This document shows positions 1 to 8,185 of a stretch of 64,000 nucleotides of DNA, one piece after another (the first letter of the stretch is position 1; each line of letters starts with the position of its first letter). The DNA is from Sulfuricurvum kujiense DSM 16994 (GTDB lineage Bacteria; Campylobacterota; Campylobacteria; Campylobacterales; Sulfurimonadaceae), in assembly GCF_000183725.1 (NCBI RefSeq), contig NC_014762.1, positions 248,001 through 312,000 of the forward strand, read 5' to 3'. The translations under genes and the position numbers were made by a program. The notes under the pieces are model-generated. The model searched no databases, was not told the DNA's origin, and worked only from the letters and a program-made list of their open reading frames with translations.

Positions 1-215
1 TTCCCGAAGCGACGTTGGGGTACGAGCTTCCTGATGCGGATGCACTCATTGTATCGTTGGGCGGACGGTATAAAATGGATGAACATTGGGACATCGGTTT
101 GGCTGGACTGATCGATATGAAAAAAGACCGCTCAGTGCATAACAGTTCGATTAACGGTGAATTTACCAATGCCCGAGCCTACCTCGTTACTGCCGGAATC
201 GGGTATCGCTTTTGA
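1..215 (+). CDS. FadL/OmpP1-type outer membrane transport protein, C-terminal end (partial)
   Basis: Only the last 71 codons are inside the window; the reading frame is open to the left edge (frame of position 3). The visible part begins PEATLGYELPD, continues with SLGGRYKMDEHW and ends in GIGYRF. Alternating beta-strand character and a terminal Phe are typical of an outer membrane beta-barrel, and the PEAT-LG-ELPD-D pattern resembles the last strands of FadL/TodX long-chain fatty acid or hydrocarbon transporters. The stop codon overlaps the TTG start of the acyl-CoA ligase gene (TTGA), so the two are almost certainly co-transcribed, which supports a lipid-uptake role. The N-terminal hatch domain cannot be examined. 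Confidence 0.7.
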   Translation, partial: PEATLGYELPDADALIVSLGGRYKMDEHWDIGLAGLIDMKKDRSVHNSSINGEFTNARAYLVTAGIGYRF

Positions 216-1756
216 TTCACTACCCGTATGAAAATTTTTATGCGATGCTTTACGGCGTCGCAAAAGAGAATCCCCGTAAAAACGTTATTTTCATTGATAA
301 TGAACGTTATTCGTATCAGAGATTTTTAGAGAATGTCGATAGAACTGCCCGTGCGCTTGAAGTGATCGGTGTCGGGAGAGGGGATAAGATAGCCCTGATT
401 TGTCCCAACAGTGTCGAATTCGTCCAAAGTATTTTTGCCATCAGCAAACTCGGAGCGATCAGCGTACCGATTAACACGATGCTCAAAAATGAAGAATACC
501 GCTATATTCTGGGTGATTGCGGTGCCAAAGCGGTGATTACTGCTTTCAAGCTCGCTCAAGAGGTACGTGGGCTGCGCGATGATGTTGCATCGATTGAACA
601 TACGATTTGGATAGATAAGGCGCCGTTTGAAGATGCAAAACATCTGCTATTGGGTGAGATGGTTGCCGATCATGTGCATCACCACTCGCCCTCACCAGCA
701 AAGTTGGATGATACGGCGGTCATTTTTTATACGTCCGGGACGACGGGACACCCTAAAGGGGCCATGATCAGCAATCGCAACCTTTTCTCCAACCTCGTCG
801 CCGCGCAGGAACGGTTTGATCTAAGCCCGAAAGACCGTTTCATTGTCTATCTTCCAATGTTTCACTCGTTTACGTTTGCGATCATGGTAATACTTCCGTT
901 TTTTATGCGGGCCTCTTTTGTCATTATCCCCTCCATTTTGCCCTTTAGCAATATTGTTCGGCAGACGCTTCTAAAGAGAGTAACTATTTTTATGGGAGTT
1001 CCCGACATATATAACGCCCTGATCCGTGCAAGATTGCCGTGGTATTTTCTATGGTTTAATTCTGTCCGCTGTTTTATCTCAGGCGGTTCGGCTCTGAGCG
1101 AAGATACCCTGACCCGGTTTCGGTCGCTTTTTAAACGAGCCGTGATGTTGGAGGGTTACGGTCTCAGCGAATGTTCTCCGGCGGTAGCCGTCAATCTGCT
1201 CGAAAAACAAAAAACCCTTTCCGTCGGGCTGCCGCTGTACGGATACGAAGTAAAAATCGTCAATGACGAGATGGAAGAGCTCCCATGCGGGGAAGCGGGA
1301 GAACTGATCGTGAGGGGCGAGTGCGTTATGCAGGGGTATCTAAACAATCCGACCGCGACGGCGGAGACGATACAAAACGGATGGCTCCGCACCGGTGATA
1401 TCGCTAAAATCGACGAAGAGGGGTATATTTATATCGTCGATCGGATCAAAGATCTGATCATCTCTAAAGGGATCAATATCTATCCGCGACAGATCGAAGA
1501 ACACCTTATGCTGCTCCCGCATATCAAGCTCGCTGCCGTCATCGGTGTGAGCGATCCTCACAGCGGGGAAGTTCCGATTGCTTTTGTCGAGTTGGAAGAG
1601 GGGTATGAGACGACGACTCCCGCCTTTATCAAAGCTCAGCTCAAAGAACATTTGGCATTGTTTAAAATCCCTAAAACCATTACCGTGGTAGAATCACTTC
1701 CAAAGACTGCTACCGGCAAAGTACTCAAACGAGTATTAAAACAAGGAAACTATTGA
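212..1756 (+). CDS. AMP-dependent acyl-CoA synthetase/ligase (FadD-like)
   Basis: A 514-residue member of the ANL adenylating superfamily that would activate a carboxylic acid, probably a fatty acid, to its CoA thioester via acyl-AMP. The phosphate-binding loop YTSGTTGHPKG lies near residues 173-183, the hinge stretch GWLRTGDIAKIDEEGYIYIV with DRIKDLIISKGINIYP follows, and the C-terminal PKTATGKVLKR carries the catalytic lysine. Length is normal for the family. The start is TTG at 212 inside the upstream stop; an ATG at 245 would remove 11 residues that fit the family N-terminus. Preceded by a FadL-type porin and followed by an AAA+ ATPase, again with a TTGA overlap. The exact acyl substrate cannot be read from sequence. 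Confidence 0.9.
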   Translation: MIHYPYENFYAMLYGVAKENPRKNVIFIDNERYSYQRFLENVDRTARALEVIGVGRGDKIALICPNSVEFVQSIFAISKLGAISVPINTMLKNEEYRYILGDCGAKAVITAFKLAQEVRGLRDDVASIEHTIWIDKAPFEDAKHLLLGEMVADHVHHHSPSPAKLDDTAVIFYTSGTTGHPKGAMISNRNLFSNLVAAQERFDLSPKDRFIVYLPMFHSFTFAIMVILPFFMRASFVIIPSILPFSNIVRQTLLKRVTIFMGVPDIYNALIRARLPWYFLWFNSVRCFISGGSALSEDTLTRFRSLFKRAVMLEGYGLSECSPAVAVNLLEKQKTLSVGLPLYGYEVKIVNDEMEELPCGEAGELIVRGECVMQGYLNNPTATAETIQNGWLRTGDIAKIDEEGYIYIVDRIKDLIISKGINIYPRQIEEHLMLLPHIKLAAVIGVSDPHSGEVPIAFVELEEGYETTTPAFIKAQLKEHLALFKIPKTITVVESLPKTATGKVLKRVLKQGNY

Positions 1757-3489
1757 AATACCTTATCGATTTTCTAGAAAATAAAATCATTGAAGAGACT
1801 CATATCTTTTCGCAGCTCAAATGTACGGTAGAAGAGGCAAAAATTTTGCAGCTTCTTACCCGCAAATTTTTACAGTCCCAGGAAGATGTGATCGTCGCCG
1901 AACTGCTCCAAGAACTCTACGGTTCCGATGACTATTCGTATCTCGGACATTTCGGTGAGGTAAAGACCCTGCTTGAACTCGGATGGATCACCCATCACTC
2001 ATTCACGCCGCTTAAAATCAGCGAGCTATCCCATCTGGAACTTTATAACACGCCCGTCGCCGTGACATCAGTATTTATGAAGCTTCTCGAAGAAGGCTCG
2101 TTAGAGATGACACTGCCGGACATCAAACCCTATGCCGATCATCTGGAGTATTTGCAGGATCAGTTTTTTCGAATCGAACTGTATCAGAAAATGTCGATCA
2201 TACGCCATAGCGGTAACGAACACTCACTGGGTATCAACCGTATTCAGAATAAACTTGATCTTCTCGAAAAGCGGATCGACGAGCGGATTGCCCAAACGTC
2301 GCTCGATGTTGTGCTCGACCGCTTTTTCAAACAAAAAAAATTAGAGCCGAAAGAGCAGGTTATTTTTCTTGCTCTTCTCAAAGAAGAATACAGTGCGACC
2401 GAGGGGAATCTGCGGGAGATGAACACCCTTATCGATTTGATCAGTTTTGACGATTACGAGCGGATCAAAAATCGTGCCCTTCTCGAAGACGGTTCCCGTC
2501 TCATCAACGAAGAGGTGATCGATTATGAGGAGATGCTCAATCCGTTCGGCGGAATCAGCAGAGCATTTTACATCGTCGATGAGGTGCTGCAATCGATCAT
2601 GCACCCGCAGAAAAAGAAAAAAGTACGCAAACTCAAACTCGACATGCTGATTAAAGAGCAGGAAATTTTTGAGCTGATCGAACCGACGACATCATTAGAA
2701 AATGTTGTCCTAAACCCATCAACCGAACAGACCCTCTCCAATCTCATGCGTCAGTTGGACCGCGAAGTGATCGCGCGGCTTCATGAATGGGGGGTCAAAG
2801 ATAAAAAAGCGGGGATTGACGCACGGATCATTTTCTACGGCCCTCCGGGGACCGGGAAAACCCTTACGGCGCACTCTTTATCCCGGTCTCTGAAACGGCA
2901 GGTGCTCAGTTTCGACTGCTCTAAAATTCTCTCGATGTATGTCGGCGAATCCGAAAAAAATGTACGGAAAATTTTTGATACATATGCCGATTTGACACGT
3001 CAAACGAAGACTGAGCCGATTTTGCTTTTGAATGAAGCCGACCAATTTCTCTCGGCACGTTCAGCCGGGATCGGATCATCCGCCGATCAGATGCATAATC
3101 AGATGCAAAATATTTTCCTGGAGCAGATCGAGAAGTTTCAGGGGATTTTGATTGCAACGACCAACTTGCTGGAGAATATCGATCAGGCATTTTCACGCCG
3201 CTTTAATTACAAAATCGAATTCAAAAAACCGGATCAAAAACAGCGTGTTACTTTATGGAACATGATGCTTCCGAAAAATGCACCGTACGAAAAAGGTTTT
3301 AACGTAGAAAAACTTGCTTCGTATCCTCTCACCGGTGGGCAGATTAATCTGATCGTCAAAAATACGGCATATCAGGTTGCGGCTCGAAGTGAGGGAACTT
3401 TCAGACTCGAAGATTTTATTGCCGAAATTCAAAAAGAGCGTTCCGGCAGTTTTGAAGGGGAAAAATCGATGGGATTCATCAATCGCTAA
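1753..3489 (+). CDS. AAA+ ATPase with long N-terminal region
   Basis: A 578-residue protein with a single AAA+ module in the C-terminal half. Walker A is GPPGTGKT near residues 362-369. The Walker B region reads ILLLNEADQFL near residue 425, with Asn in place of the usual Asp before Glu. A sensor-like ATTNLLENID and an arginine-finger-like FSRRFNYK follow. Residues 1-340 are helical and charged without a recognised domain and may be a substrate or partner platform. The start TTG overlaps the ligase stop (TTGA), placing it last in a FadL/acyl-CoA ligase/ATPase operon. The NEAD variant occurs in other bacterial AAA proteins annotated only as ATP-binding, so activity is not excluded. Specific function unknown. 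Confidence 0.85.
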   Translation: MKYLIDFLENKIIEETHIFSQLKCTVEEAKILQLLTRKFLQSQEDVIVAELLQELYGSDDYSYLGHFGEVKTLLELGWITHHSFTPLKISELSHLELYNTPVAVTSVFMKLLEEGSLEMTLPDIKPYADHLEYLQDQFFRIELYQKMSIIRHSGNEHSLGINRIQNKLDLLEKRIDERIAQTSLDVVLDRFFKQKKLEPKEQVIFLALLKEEYSATEGNLREMNTLIDLISFDDYERIKNRALLEDGSRLINEEVIDYEEMLNPFGGISRAFYIVDEVLQSIMHPQKKKKVRKLKLDMLIKEQEIFELIEPTTSLENVVLNPSTEQTLSNLMRQLDREVIARLHEWGVKDKKAGIDARIIFYGPPGTGKTLTAHSLSRSLKRQVLSFDCSKILSMYVGESEKNVRKIFDTYADLTRQTKTEPILLLNEADQFLSARSAGIGSSADQMHNQMQNIFLEQIEKFQGILIATTNLLENIDQAFSRRFNYKIEFKKPDQKQRVTLWNMMLPKNAPYEKGFNVEKLASYPLTGGQINLIVKNTAYQVAARSEGTFRLEDFIAEIQKERSGSFEGEKSMGFINR

Positions 3490-3558
3490 AAGCATCACAA
3501 AAATATTACATTAATTTACCAATTTAATCTCTGTCAATAATAATTAGATCAACTCAGA

Positions 3559-3564
3559 GTATAA
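3559..3564 (+). promoter_or_regulatory. Putative -10 box upstream of the chemoreceptor gene
   Basis: A perfect TATAAT lies 42 bases before the preferred ATG at 3606. No clear -35 hexamer is visible, as is common in Campylobacterota. The 95-base gap behind the AAA ATPase gene suggests an independent transcript. Confidence 0.5.
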
Positions 3565-3605
3565 TCATCAAAAATGACGAATTAATGCCTCGAAAAGGGA
3601 TGAAA

Positions 3606-4700
3606 ATGGGTTGGTTTAGTGATGATACAGAGTTGAAAGAAGAACTCTCAGTATTGCAAAAAGAGAATACTGCACTACGAGATGAGAATCAAGAACTTGC
3701 AAGAAAGCTCCAAGAATGTGAAGCAAAAATCGCGAAAGAGGATGAACGGCATCGTTGTGAAAACGCATCGATGATCATGACCTATCAAAATGAGCAGCTT
3801 AAGAAAAATCTTGTCGATGTTCAGGGGAATATGGCCTCTTCCGTTGCCTCTTCAAAAGAGAATATCGCGCAATCTACCGCACTTTTAGAAAATATCGTTG
3901 AACTCGGGCAAAAGGCCTCCGGAATTTCACATACGTTAGAGGGGCTAAACCATTTGGCACTGGAGTCTATGGATACGGTAAAAGCACTCTCTGATCGGGC
4001 TCAGGACGTGGCAAGTATATTGGTATTGATTAAAGATATCTCCGATCAAACGAATCTCTTGGCTCTTAATGCGGCGATTGAAGCGGCCCGTGCCGGCGAG
4101 CACGGGCGGGGGTTCGCCGTTGTTGCCGATGAAGTGCGCAAACTTGCCGATCGAACCGATAAAGCGATCAGCGAGATCAATATTTCATTACAATCGATGA
4201 AACAGGACGTAACGACGATCGGTGAAAAATTTGATCAGGTACAAGAAAGCATTGCAGACTCCAATGAATCGATCGGAAGCTTTAATGCCAATATGGATCA
4301 TAATGCGCAGATGATGCGTGAAACCTTTGCCAGCACCGAACATACGGCTGAGAGAATTTTTATGAGTTTGGCGAAACTCGATCATATTGTCTGGAAAGTC
4401 AATACGTATCTCTCCGCAATCACCAGAAAAGAGCAGTTTAATTTTGTCGATCACCATAATTGCCGACTAGGTAAATGGTACTATGAAGGTGAAGGTGCTG
4501 ATTTCTTCAAGAAAACGCCAAGCTATTCGGCACTTGAAACACCTCATTCGGTTGTCCATAACTCGACCCATAAGATTTTCGATTTGATGAAAACAGAGAG
4601 TGTCGGATCTGAACGGTTTGTCAAAGTTTTTGAAGAGATGGAACATGCAAGCGACGGTGTGTTTGCGACGTTGGATAGAATGCTTCAAGAGAAAAATTAA
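3606..4700 (+). CDS. Soluble methyl-accepting chemotaxis protein with CZB domain
   Basis: A 364-residue chemoreceptor without transmembrane segments, so cytoplasmic. It begins with a coiled coil (residues about 8-60), then the MCP signalling domain with the conserved hairpin tip [19 protein letters not shown] followed by [18 protein letters not shown], which docks CheA/CheW. The C-terminus carries a chemoreceptor zinc-binding (CZB) domain with [13 protein letters not shown] and a later [14 protein letters not shown], giving the His/Cys zinc ligands. CZB chemoreceptors are linked to oxidant, pH or zinc sensing. The start at 3606 is preferred because AAAGGGATGAAA precedes it; in-frame ATGs at 3585 and 3600 have poorer ribosome binding sites. 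Monocistronic by position. Confidence 0.92.
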   Translation: MGWFSDDTELKEELSVLQKENTALRDENQELARKLQECEAKIAKEDERHRCENASMIMTYQNEQLKKNLVDVQGNMASSVASSKENIAQSTALLENIVELGQKASGISHTLEGLNHLALESMDTVKALSDRAQDVASILVLIKDISDQTNLLALNAAIEAARAGEHGRGFAVVADEVRKLADRTDKAISEINISLQSMKQDVTTIGEKFDQVQESIADSNESIGSFNANMDHNAQMMRETFASTEHTAERIFMSLAKLDHIVWKVNTYLSAITRKEQFNFVDHHNCRLGKWYYEGEGADFFKKTPSYSALETPHSVVHNSTHKIFDLMKTESVGSERFVKVFEEMEHASDGVFATLDRMLQEKN

Positions 4701-5016
4701 TACAATGCTTCAATAAGTAGCATATAGAGTTCTTTTCTATATGCTCAAATTTCTACAAATACGTATAGAATTGTTCCGTTTTGATACTAAACGAAAATAA
4801 TTTTCTAATTATGTTACGAAATATAACATTTATCTCCAAAACCCAATACAGCGATGTTTCTAATCGTGACAGAGTCGTCTAAATATCGGATCGATAAGGG
4901 TTTGTTTAATTCTCTTTTTGTTATAGTGCAACAACTGTTTTTATAAAAACCGTATACCGTGACGGAAAACTGCTTCGTAACGGGATATGCCATCAACCAT
5001 AATAAAGGTCGGAACT
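4701..5016 (+). promoter_or_regulatory. AT-rich nuo operon upstream region with candidate -10 and operator-like palindrome
   Basis: A 316-base gap without a credible gene. After the hairpin at 4719-4745 it holds an inverted repeat ATGTTA (4811-4816) with TAACAT (4824-4829) and a candidate -10 TATAGT at 4922-4927 behind a T-rich stretch, giving a leader of roughly 80 bases to nuoA. A possible hairpin CCGT/ACGG lies in the leader near 4950-4965. No -35 box is convincing. A 60-codon antisense frame at 4814-4996 shows no coding character. Confidence 0.4.
4719..4745 (+). terminator. Hairpin downstream of the chemoreceptor gene
   Basis: AGCATATAGA (4719-4728) pairs perfectly with TCTATATGCT (4736-4745) across a 7-base loop, 19 bases after the stop codon. 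The U-tract after it is weak (CAAATTTC), so terminator efficiency is uncertain. Confidence 0.5.
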
Positions 5017-5406
5017 ATGGAGCATTACAACACAGCAAATCCTTATTTCGGGGTATTTGTACTGTTCGTGTTGACGTTTGGTGCATTTTATGCCACAACC
5101 GTCATTGCACGTTTAGCCAGCCGCGCATTAGCGGCTAAAGACACAGAAAAACTTAAAATGACCGTCTACGAATGCGGACCGGAAGTGACAAAACAGCCGA
5201 ACCGTATTTCGACACAGTTTTATCTGTTCGCATTGTTGTTCTTGTTGTTTGATGTTGAGATTGTTTTCATGTTTCCGTGGGCAATCGATTTTAAACTCTT
5301 GGGTTGGTTCGGATTTGTCGAGATGATGATGTTCATCTTATTGTTGGCAATCGGTTTCGTTTACGCGTGGAAGAAGGGGGCTCTCGAATGGCACAACATC
5401 AAGTAA
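5017..5406 (+). CDS. nuoA: NADH-quinone oxidoreductase subunit A
   Basis: A 129-residue membrane subunit of complex I with three predicted transmembrane helices ([53 protein letters not shown]). The family signature around YECGPE and the acidic FDVEIVF loop are present. The start is set at the ATG at 5017 ([12 protein letters not shown]), nine bases after AAAGG; an upstream in-frame ATG at 4987 adds ten unsupported residues. First gene of the nuo operon; its end overlaps nuoB by 19 bases, so translation is probably coupled. Confidence 0.95.
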   Translation: MEHYNTANPYFGVFVLFVLTFGAFYATTVIARLASRALAAKDTEKLKMTVYECGPEVTKQPNRISTQFYLFALLFLLFDVEIVFMFPWAIDFKLLGWFGFVEMMMFILLLAIGFVYAWKKGALEWHNIK

Positions 5407-5897
5407 ATTACTTAAAAGACGGCGGACTTCCCGTCGCATTGACGACCATCGACAAAGTGGTCAACTGGGGACGCTCGAATTCACTTTGGGCATTGACGTA
5501 CGGTTTGGCGTGCTGCGGTATCGAAATGATGGCATCGGGTGCGTCACGGTATGACTTCGACCGTTTCGGTACGATTTTCCGGGCTTCTCCGCGTCAAGCC
5601 GAGCTGATGGTTGTTGCGGGAACGCTAACGAAAAAACATGCGGAATTTATTCGTCGTCTCTACGATCAAATGACGGAGCCTAAATGGGTTATCTCTATGG
5701 GTTCGTGTGCGAACACCGGCGGTATGTTTAATACTTACGCTACCGTTCAAGGGGTAGACCGCGTCATCCCTGTAGACTTGTACCTTCCGGGATGTGCTCC
5801 GCGCCCGGAAACTTTGCAATATGCGGTATTGCTGTTGCAGCAAAAAATCCGACGTGAAAGCGCATCGCGTGCGCAAAAACCGAAAAGGCTGATGTAA
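5388..5897 (+). CDS. nuoB: NADH-quinone oxidoreductase subunit B
   Basis: A 169-residue peripheral-arm subunit that binds the terminal [4Fe-4S] cluster N2 next to the quinone site. The adjacent cysteines in LACCGIEMM, the MGSCANTGG cysteine and the [11 protein letters not shown] cysteine are the four expected N2 ligands. The start ATG at 5388 ([13 protein letters not shown]) is used; the frame is open upstream to 5304 but that part lies inside nuoA and matches nothing in the family. The stop shares one base with nuoC (TAATG). Confidence 0.96.
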   Translation: MAQHQVNYLKDGGLPVALTTIDKVVNWGRSNSLWALTYGLACCGIEMMASGASRYDFDRFGTIFRASPRQAELMVVAGTLTKKHAEFIRRLYDQMTEPKWVISMGSCANTGGMFNTYATVQGVDRVIPVDLYLPGCAPRPETLQYAVLLLQQKIRRESASRAQKPKRLM

Positions 5898-6703
5898 TGA
5901 GAGCTTACACCCCTAAAGACGACGTACAGAAAAAACCCTACTACACCGACCGCTATTGGGTTGCCCCGCAGGTAGCGAAGATCGATGTAAGTGAAGACGA
6001 AGTATTTGCTCATGATTTGGAAGCGATCAAAGCTTCATTTGACGTATTGGATGCTTATATCCAAGTAGGACAAATGGTGGTAATTATCAATGCCGCTGAT
6101 AACTACGGTGTCATTGAAATGATGAAAAATGAGCTCGGGTATAACCAGCTCTCCGAACTAAGTGCAATCGATTGGCTGGCGCAAGAGGGAAAATTCGAAA
6201 TTTTCTATCAAATGCTCAGTATGAACAAACGCAAACGTGTCCGTATCAAATGCAAAATAGACGAGAAAGAATCGATTCAAAGTGTCTCGTCTTTATTCCG
6301 TTCGGCTGATTGGTCAGAGCGTGAAATGTACGATATGTTCGGTGTCGTCATCAACAACCATCCGTACATGAAACGTATTTTGATGCCGGACGATTGGGAA
6401 GGCTTTCCATTGCGTAAAACGTATCCGCTTCAAGGGGATGAGTTCGCCCAATGGTACGAGGTGGACAAACTCTTCGGTAAAGAGGCCCGTGATATTATCG
6501 GGCCGGAAATCCGCGACAGTGCACGGGTTGATAGATACGATACCGAGCGTTTTGCCCGTTTGGGACACGAAGTTCCACGCGGTTCCGACATCAGTCAAGG
6601 TGAACCGGATACTCCGCTATGTTACCAAGAGAGCGACGGTGTGTTCCTCATCGAAAAATTTGACGCAGAGAAGAGTGTCGTGATCTCTGATCGCGACCGT
6701 TAA
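5897..6703 (+). CDS. nuoC: NADH-quinone oxidoreductase subunit C
   Basis: A 268-residue homologue of the 30 kDa complex I subunit, which holds the peripheral arm together near the quinone site. The family signature appears as [29 protein letters not shown] and [13 protein letters not shown]. It is separate from NuoD, unlike the NuoCD fusion of E. coli. The N-terminal 60 residues and the tail after the signature (about 75 residues) make it somewhat longer than minimal NuoC. It starts at the last base of the nuoB stop and ends nine bases before nuoD. Confidence 0.95.
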   Translation: MRAYTPKDDVQKKPYYTDRYWVAPQVAKIDVSEDEVFAHDLEAIKASFDVLDAYIQVGQMVVIINAADNYGVIEMMKNELGYNQLSELSAIDWLAQEGKFEIFYQMLSMNKRKRVRIKCKIDEKESIQSVSSLFRSADWSEREMYDMFGVVINNHPYMKRILMPDDWEGFPLRKTYPLQGDEFAQWYEVDKLFGKEARDIIGPEIRDSARVDRYDTERFARLGHEVPRGSDISQGEPDTPLCYQESDGVFLIEKFDAEKSVVISDRDR

Positions 6704-6712
6704 GGATCATGT

Positions 6713-7939
6713 ATGCAACAATCCAATAGATTAAGACCTTTTTTCGAAAATATTACGTTTGACCGTGCCGACAATGAATTGATTCTCAATTTCGGTCCTC
6801 AGCATCCTTCAGCTCACGGACAATTGCGTTTGATGCTCCATTTGCAGCAAGAGCAGATCACCAAAGCCCATCCGGATATCGGATACCTTCACCGCGGTAT
6901 GGAGAAGATGGCGGAAAACATGATCTACAATGAGTTCATGCCGACAACGGACCGTATGGACTACATCGCGTCGAGTTCAAATAACTATGGGTTTGCACTT
7001 GCGGTTGAGAGACTGATCGGGCTTGATGTTCCTCGCCGTGCAAAAGTTATCCGCATGATGCTCCTAGAGACTAACCGTCTTATGTCTCACCTTTTCTGGT
7101 TGGCGACTACGGCACTCGATATCGGTGCGATGACGGTATTTTTGTTCGCATTCCGCGAACGCGAATATTTGATGGATTTGATCGAAGACTACTGCGGTGC
7201 GCGTTTGACCCATGCGGCAGTTCGTATCGGCGGTGTTCCTCTTGATTTGCCGGATAATTTCATCCCTGATTTGCGTAAATTCTTGGATAAATTGCCGGAA
7301 AACATCAAAGACTACGAAGACCTTTTGGATACCAACCGTATCTGGAAAATGCGTATGGAAAACGTCGGTGTAATCTCTAAAGAGATGGCTCAAAGCTGGG
7401 GCTGTTCAGGAATTATGCTTCGTGCATCGGGTGTTGAATGGGATATCCGCAAAGAAGAGCCGTATGAGCTTTATGACGAAGTCGATTTCAACGTTCCGGT
7501 TTCCGATAAAGGGGATAACTACGCACGTTATAAACTTTATATGGCAGAGATGCGTGAATCGGCGAAAATCTTGTACCAAGTACTCGATATGTATGAGGGG
7601 ACTGGGCCGGAGTTGATGGCGCATGCGCCGCAATATATCTCGGCTCCGAAAATCGATATCATGACCCAAAACTACTCGTTGATGCAGCATTTCGTCTTGG
7701 TAACGCAAGGGATGCGTCCTCCGGTAGGCGAAGTGTATGTTGCGACCGAATCTCCGAAGGGGGAACTTGGCTATTTCATTAACAGCCAGGGTGGAGCTTA
7801 TCCGTACCGTCTAAAACTCCGTGCGCCGTCGTTCTGGCACACAGGGATTTTGACCGACTTACTGCCGGGTCACTACATTCCGGACGTTGTATCTATCATC
7901 GGGACGACTAACATCGTCTTCGGTGAAGTAGACCGCTAA
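6713..7939 (+). CDS. nuoD: NADH-quinone oxidoreductase subunit D
   Basis: A 408-residue 49 kDa-type subunit forming the quinone pocket together with NuoB. Recognisable motifs are [14 protein letters not shown] at the N-terminus, [31 protein letters not shown], and the C-terminal [14 protein letters not shown] and [10 protein letters not shown]. It is related to the large subunit of [NiFe] hydrogenases but, as expected for NuoD, lacks the metal-binding cysteines. Length and start are normal; a short GGATC-type ribosome site lies in the nine-base gap after nuoC. Confidence 0.97.
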   Translation: MQQSNRLRPFFENITFDRADNELILNFGPQHPSAHGQLRLMLHLQQEQITKAHPDIGYLHRGMEKMAENMIYNEFMPTTDRMDYIASSSNNYGFALAVERLIGLDVPRRAKVIRMMLLETNRLMSHLFWLATTALDIGAMTVFLFAFREREYLMDLIEDYCGARLTHAAVRIGGVPLDLPDNFIPDLRKFLDKLPENIKDYEDLLDTNRIWKMRMENVGVISKEMAQSWGCSGIMLRASGVEWDIRKEEPYELYDEVDFNVPVSDKGDNYARYKLYMAEMRESAKILYQVLDMYEGTGPELMAHAPQYISAPKIDIMTQNYSLMQHFVLVTQGMRPPVGEVYVATESPKGELGYFINSQGGAYPYRLKLRAPSFWHTGILTDLLPGHYIPDVVSIIGTTNIVFGEVDR

Positions 7940-7951
7940 AAGGAGCATGCA

Positions 7952-8176
7952 GTGAAACGTTACGATTTACGTCATTTAAAAGAAAATTTTGCAGGCCGCA
8001 TGTCCGAGATCATCAAAAATGAAGCAGTAAGCGGCGAAGTTGTGATTTTCTTGTTTGAGATCGGTGATTTTAGCCCCGTACAACAATCGGCTGATTTGGT
8101 TAAAGAGCTTGGGTGCGAACTCATGAATTCGTTGAAATTCAACGAAGCCGACTGGACCATTGTGGTCAAGAAATAA
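7952..8176 (+). CDS. Short NuoE-like complex I protein
   Basis: A 74-residue protein starting with GTG behind a strong AAAGGAG (7938-7944). It sits in the nuoE position, but at 74 residues is less than half the size of a canonical NuoE and has no set of four [2Fe-2S] cysteines; only one Cys is visible (KELGCELMN). The fold suggested by FLFEIGDFSPVQQSADLVKE and ADWTIVVKK resembles the small proteins encoded at this position in Campylobacter and Helicobacter nuo operons. It is therefore probably an accessory or remnant subunit and not a 24 kDa electron carrier. Its role is unproven. Confidence 0.8.
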   Translation: MKRYDLRHLKENFAGRMSEIIKNEAVSGEVVIFLFEIGDFSPVQQSADLVKELGCELMNSLKFNEADWTIVVKK

Positions 8177-8185
8177 GGAACCGTT

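Noticed and set aside
4950-4965. AAAACCGTATAC shared between the nuo leader and the bamD-lon palindrome
   Set aside because: Only one half-site is present near nuo and the match is short enough to be chance.
4814-4996. 60-codon antisense frame upstream of nuoA
   Set aside because: No ribosome site or family resemblance, it lies in the AT-rich regulatory gap, and it would cover the candidate nuo promoter.
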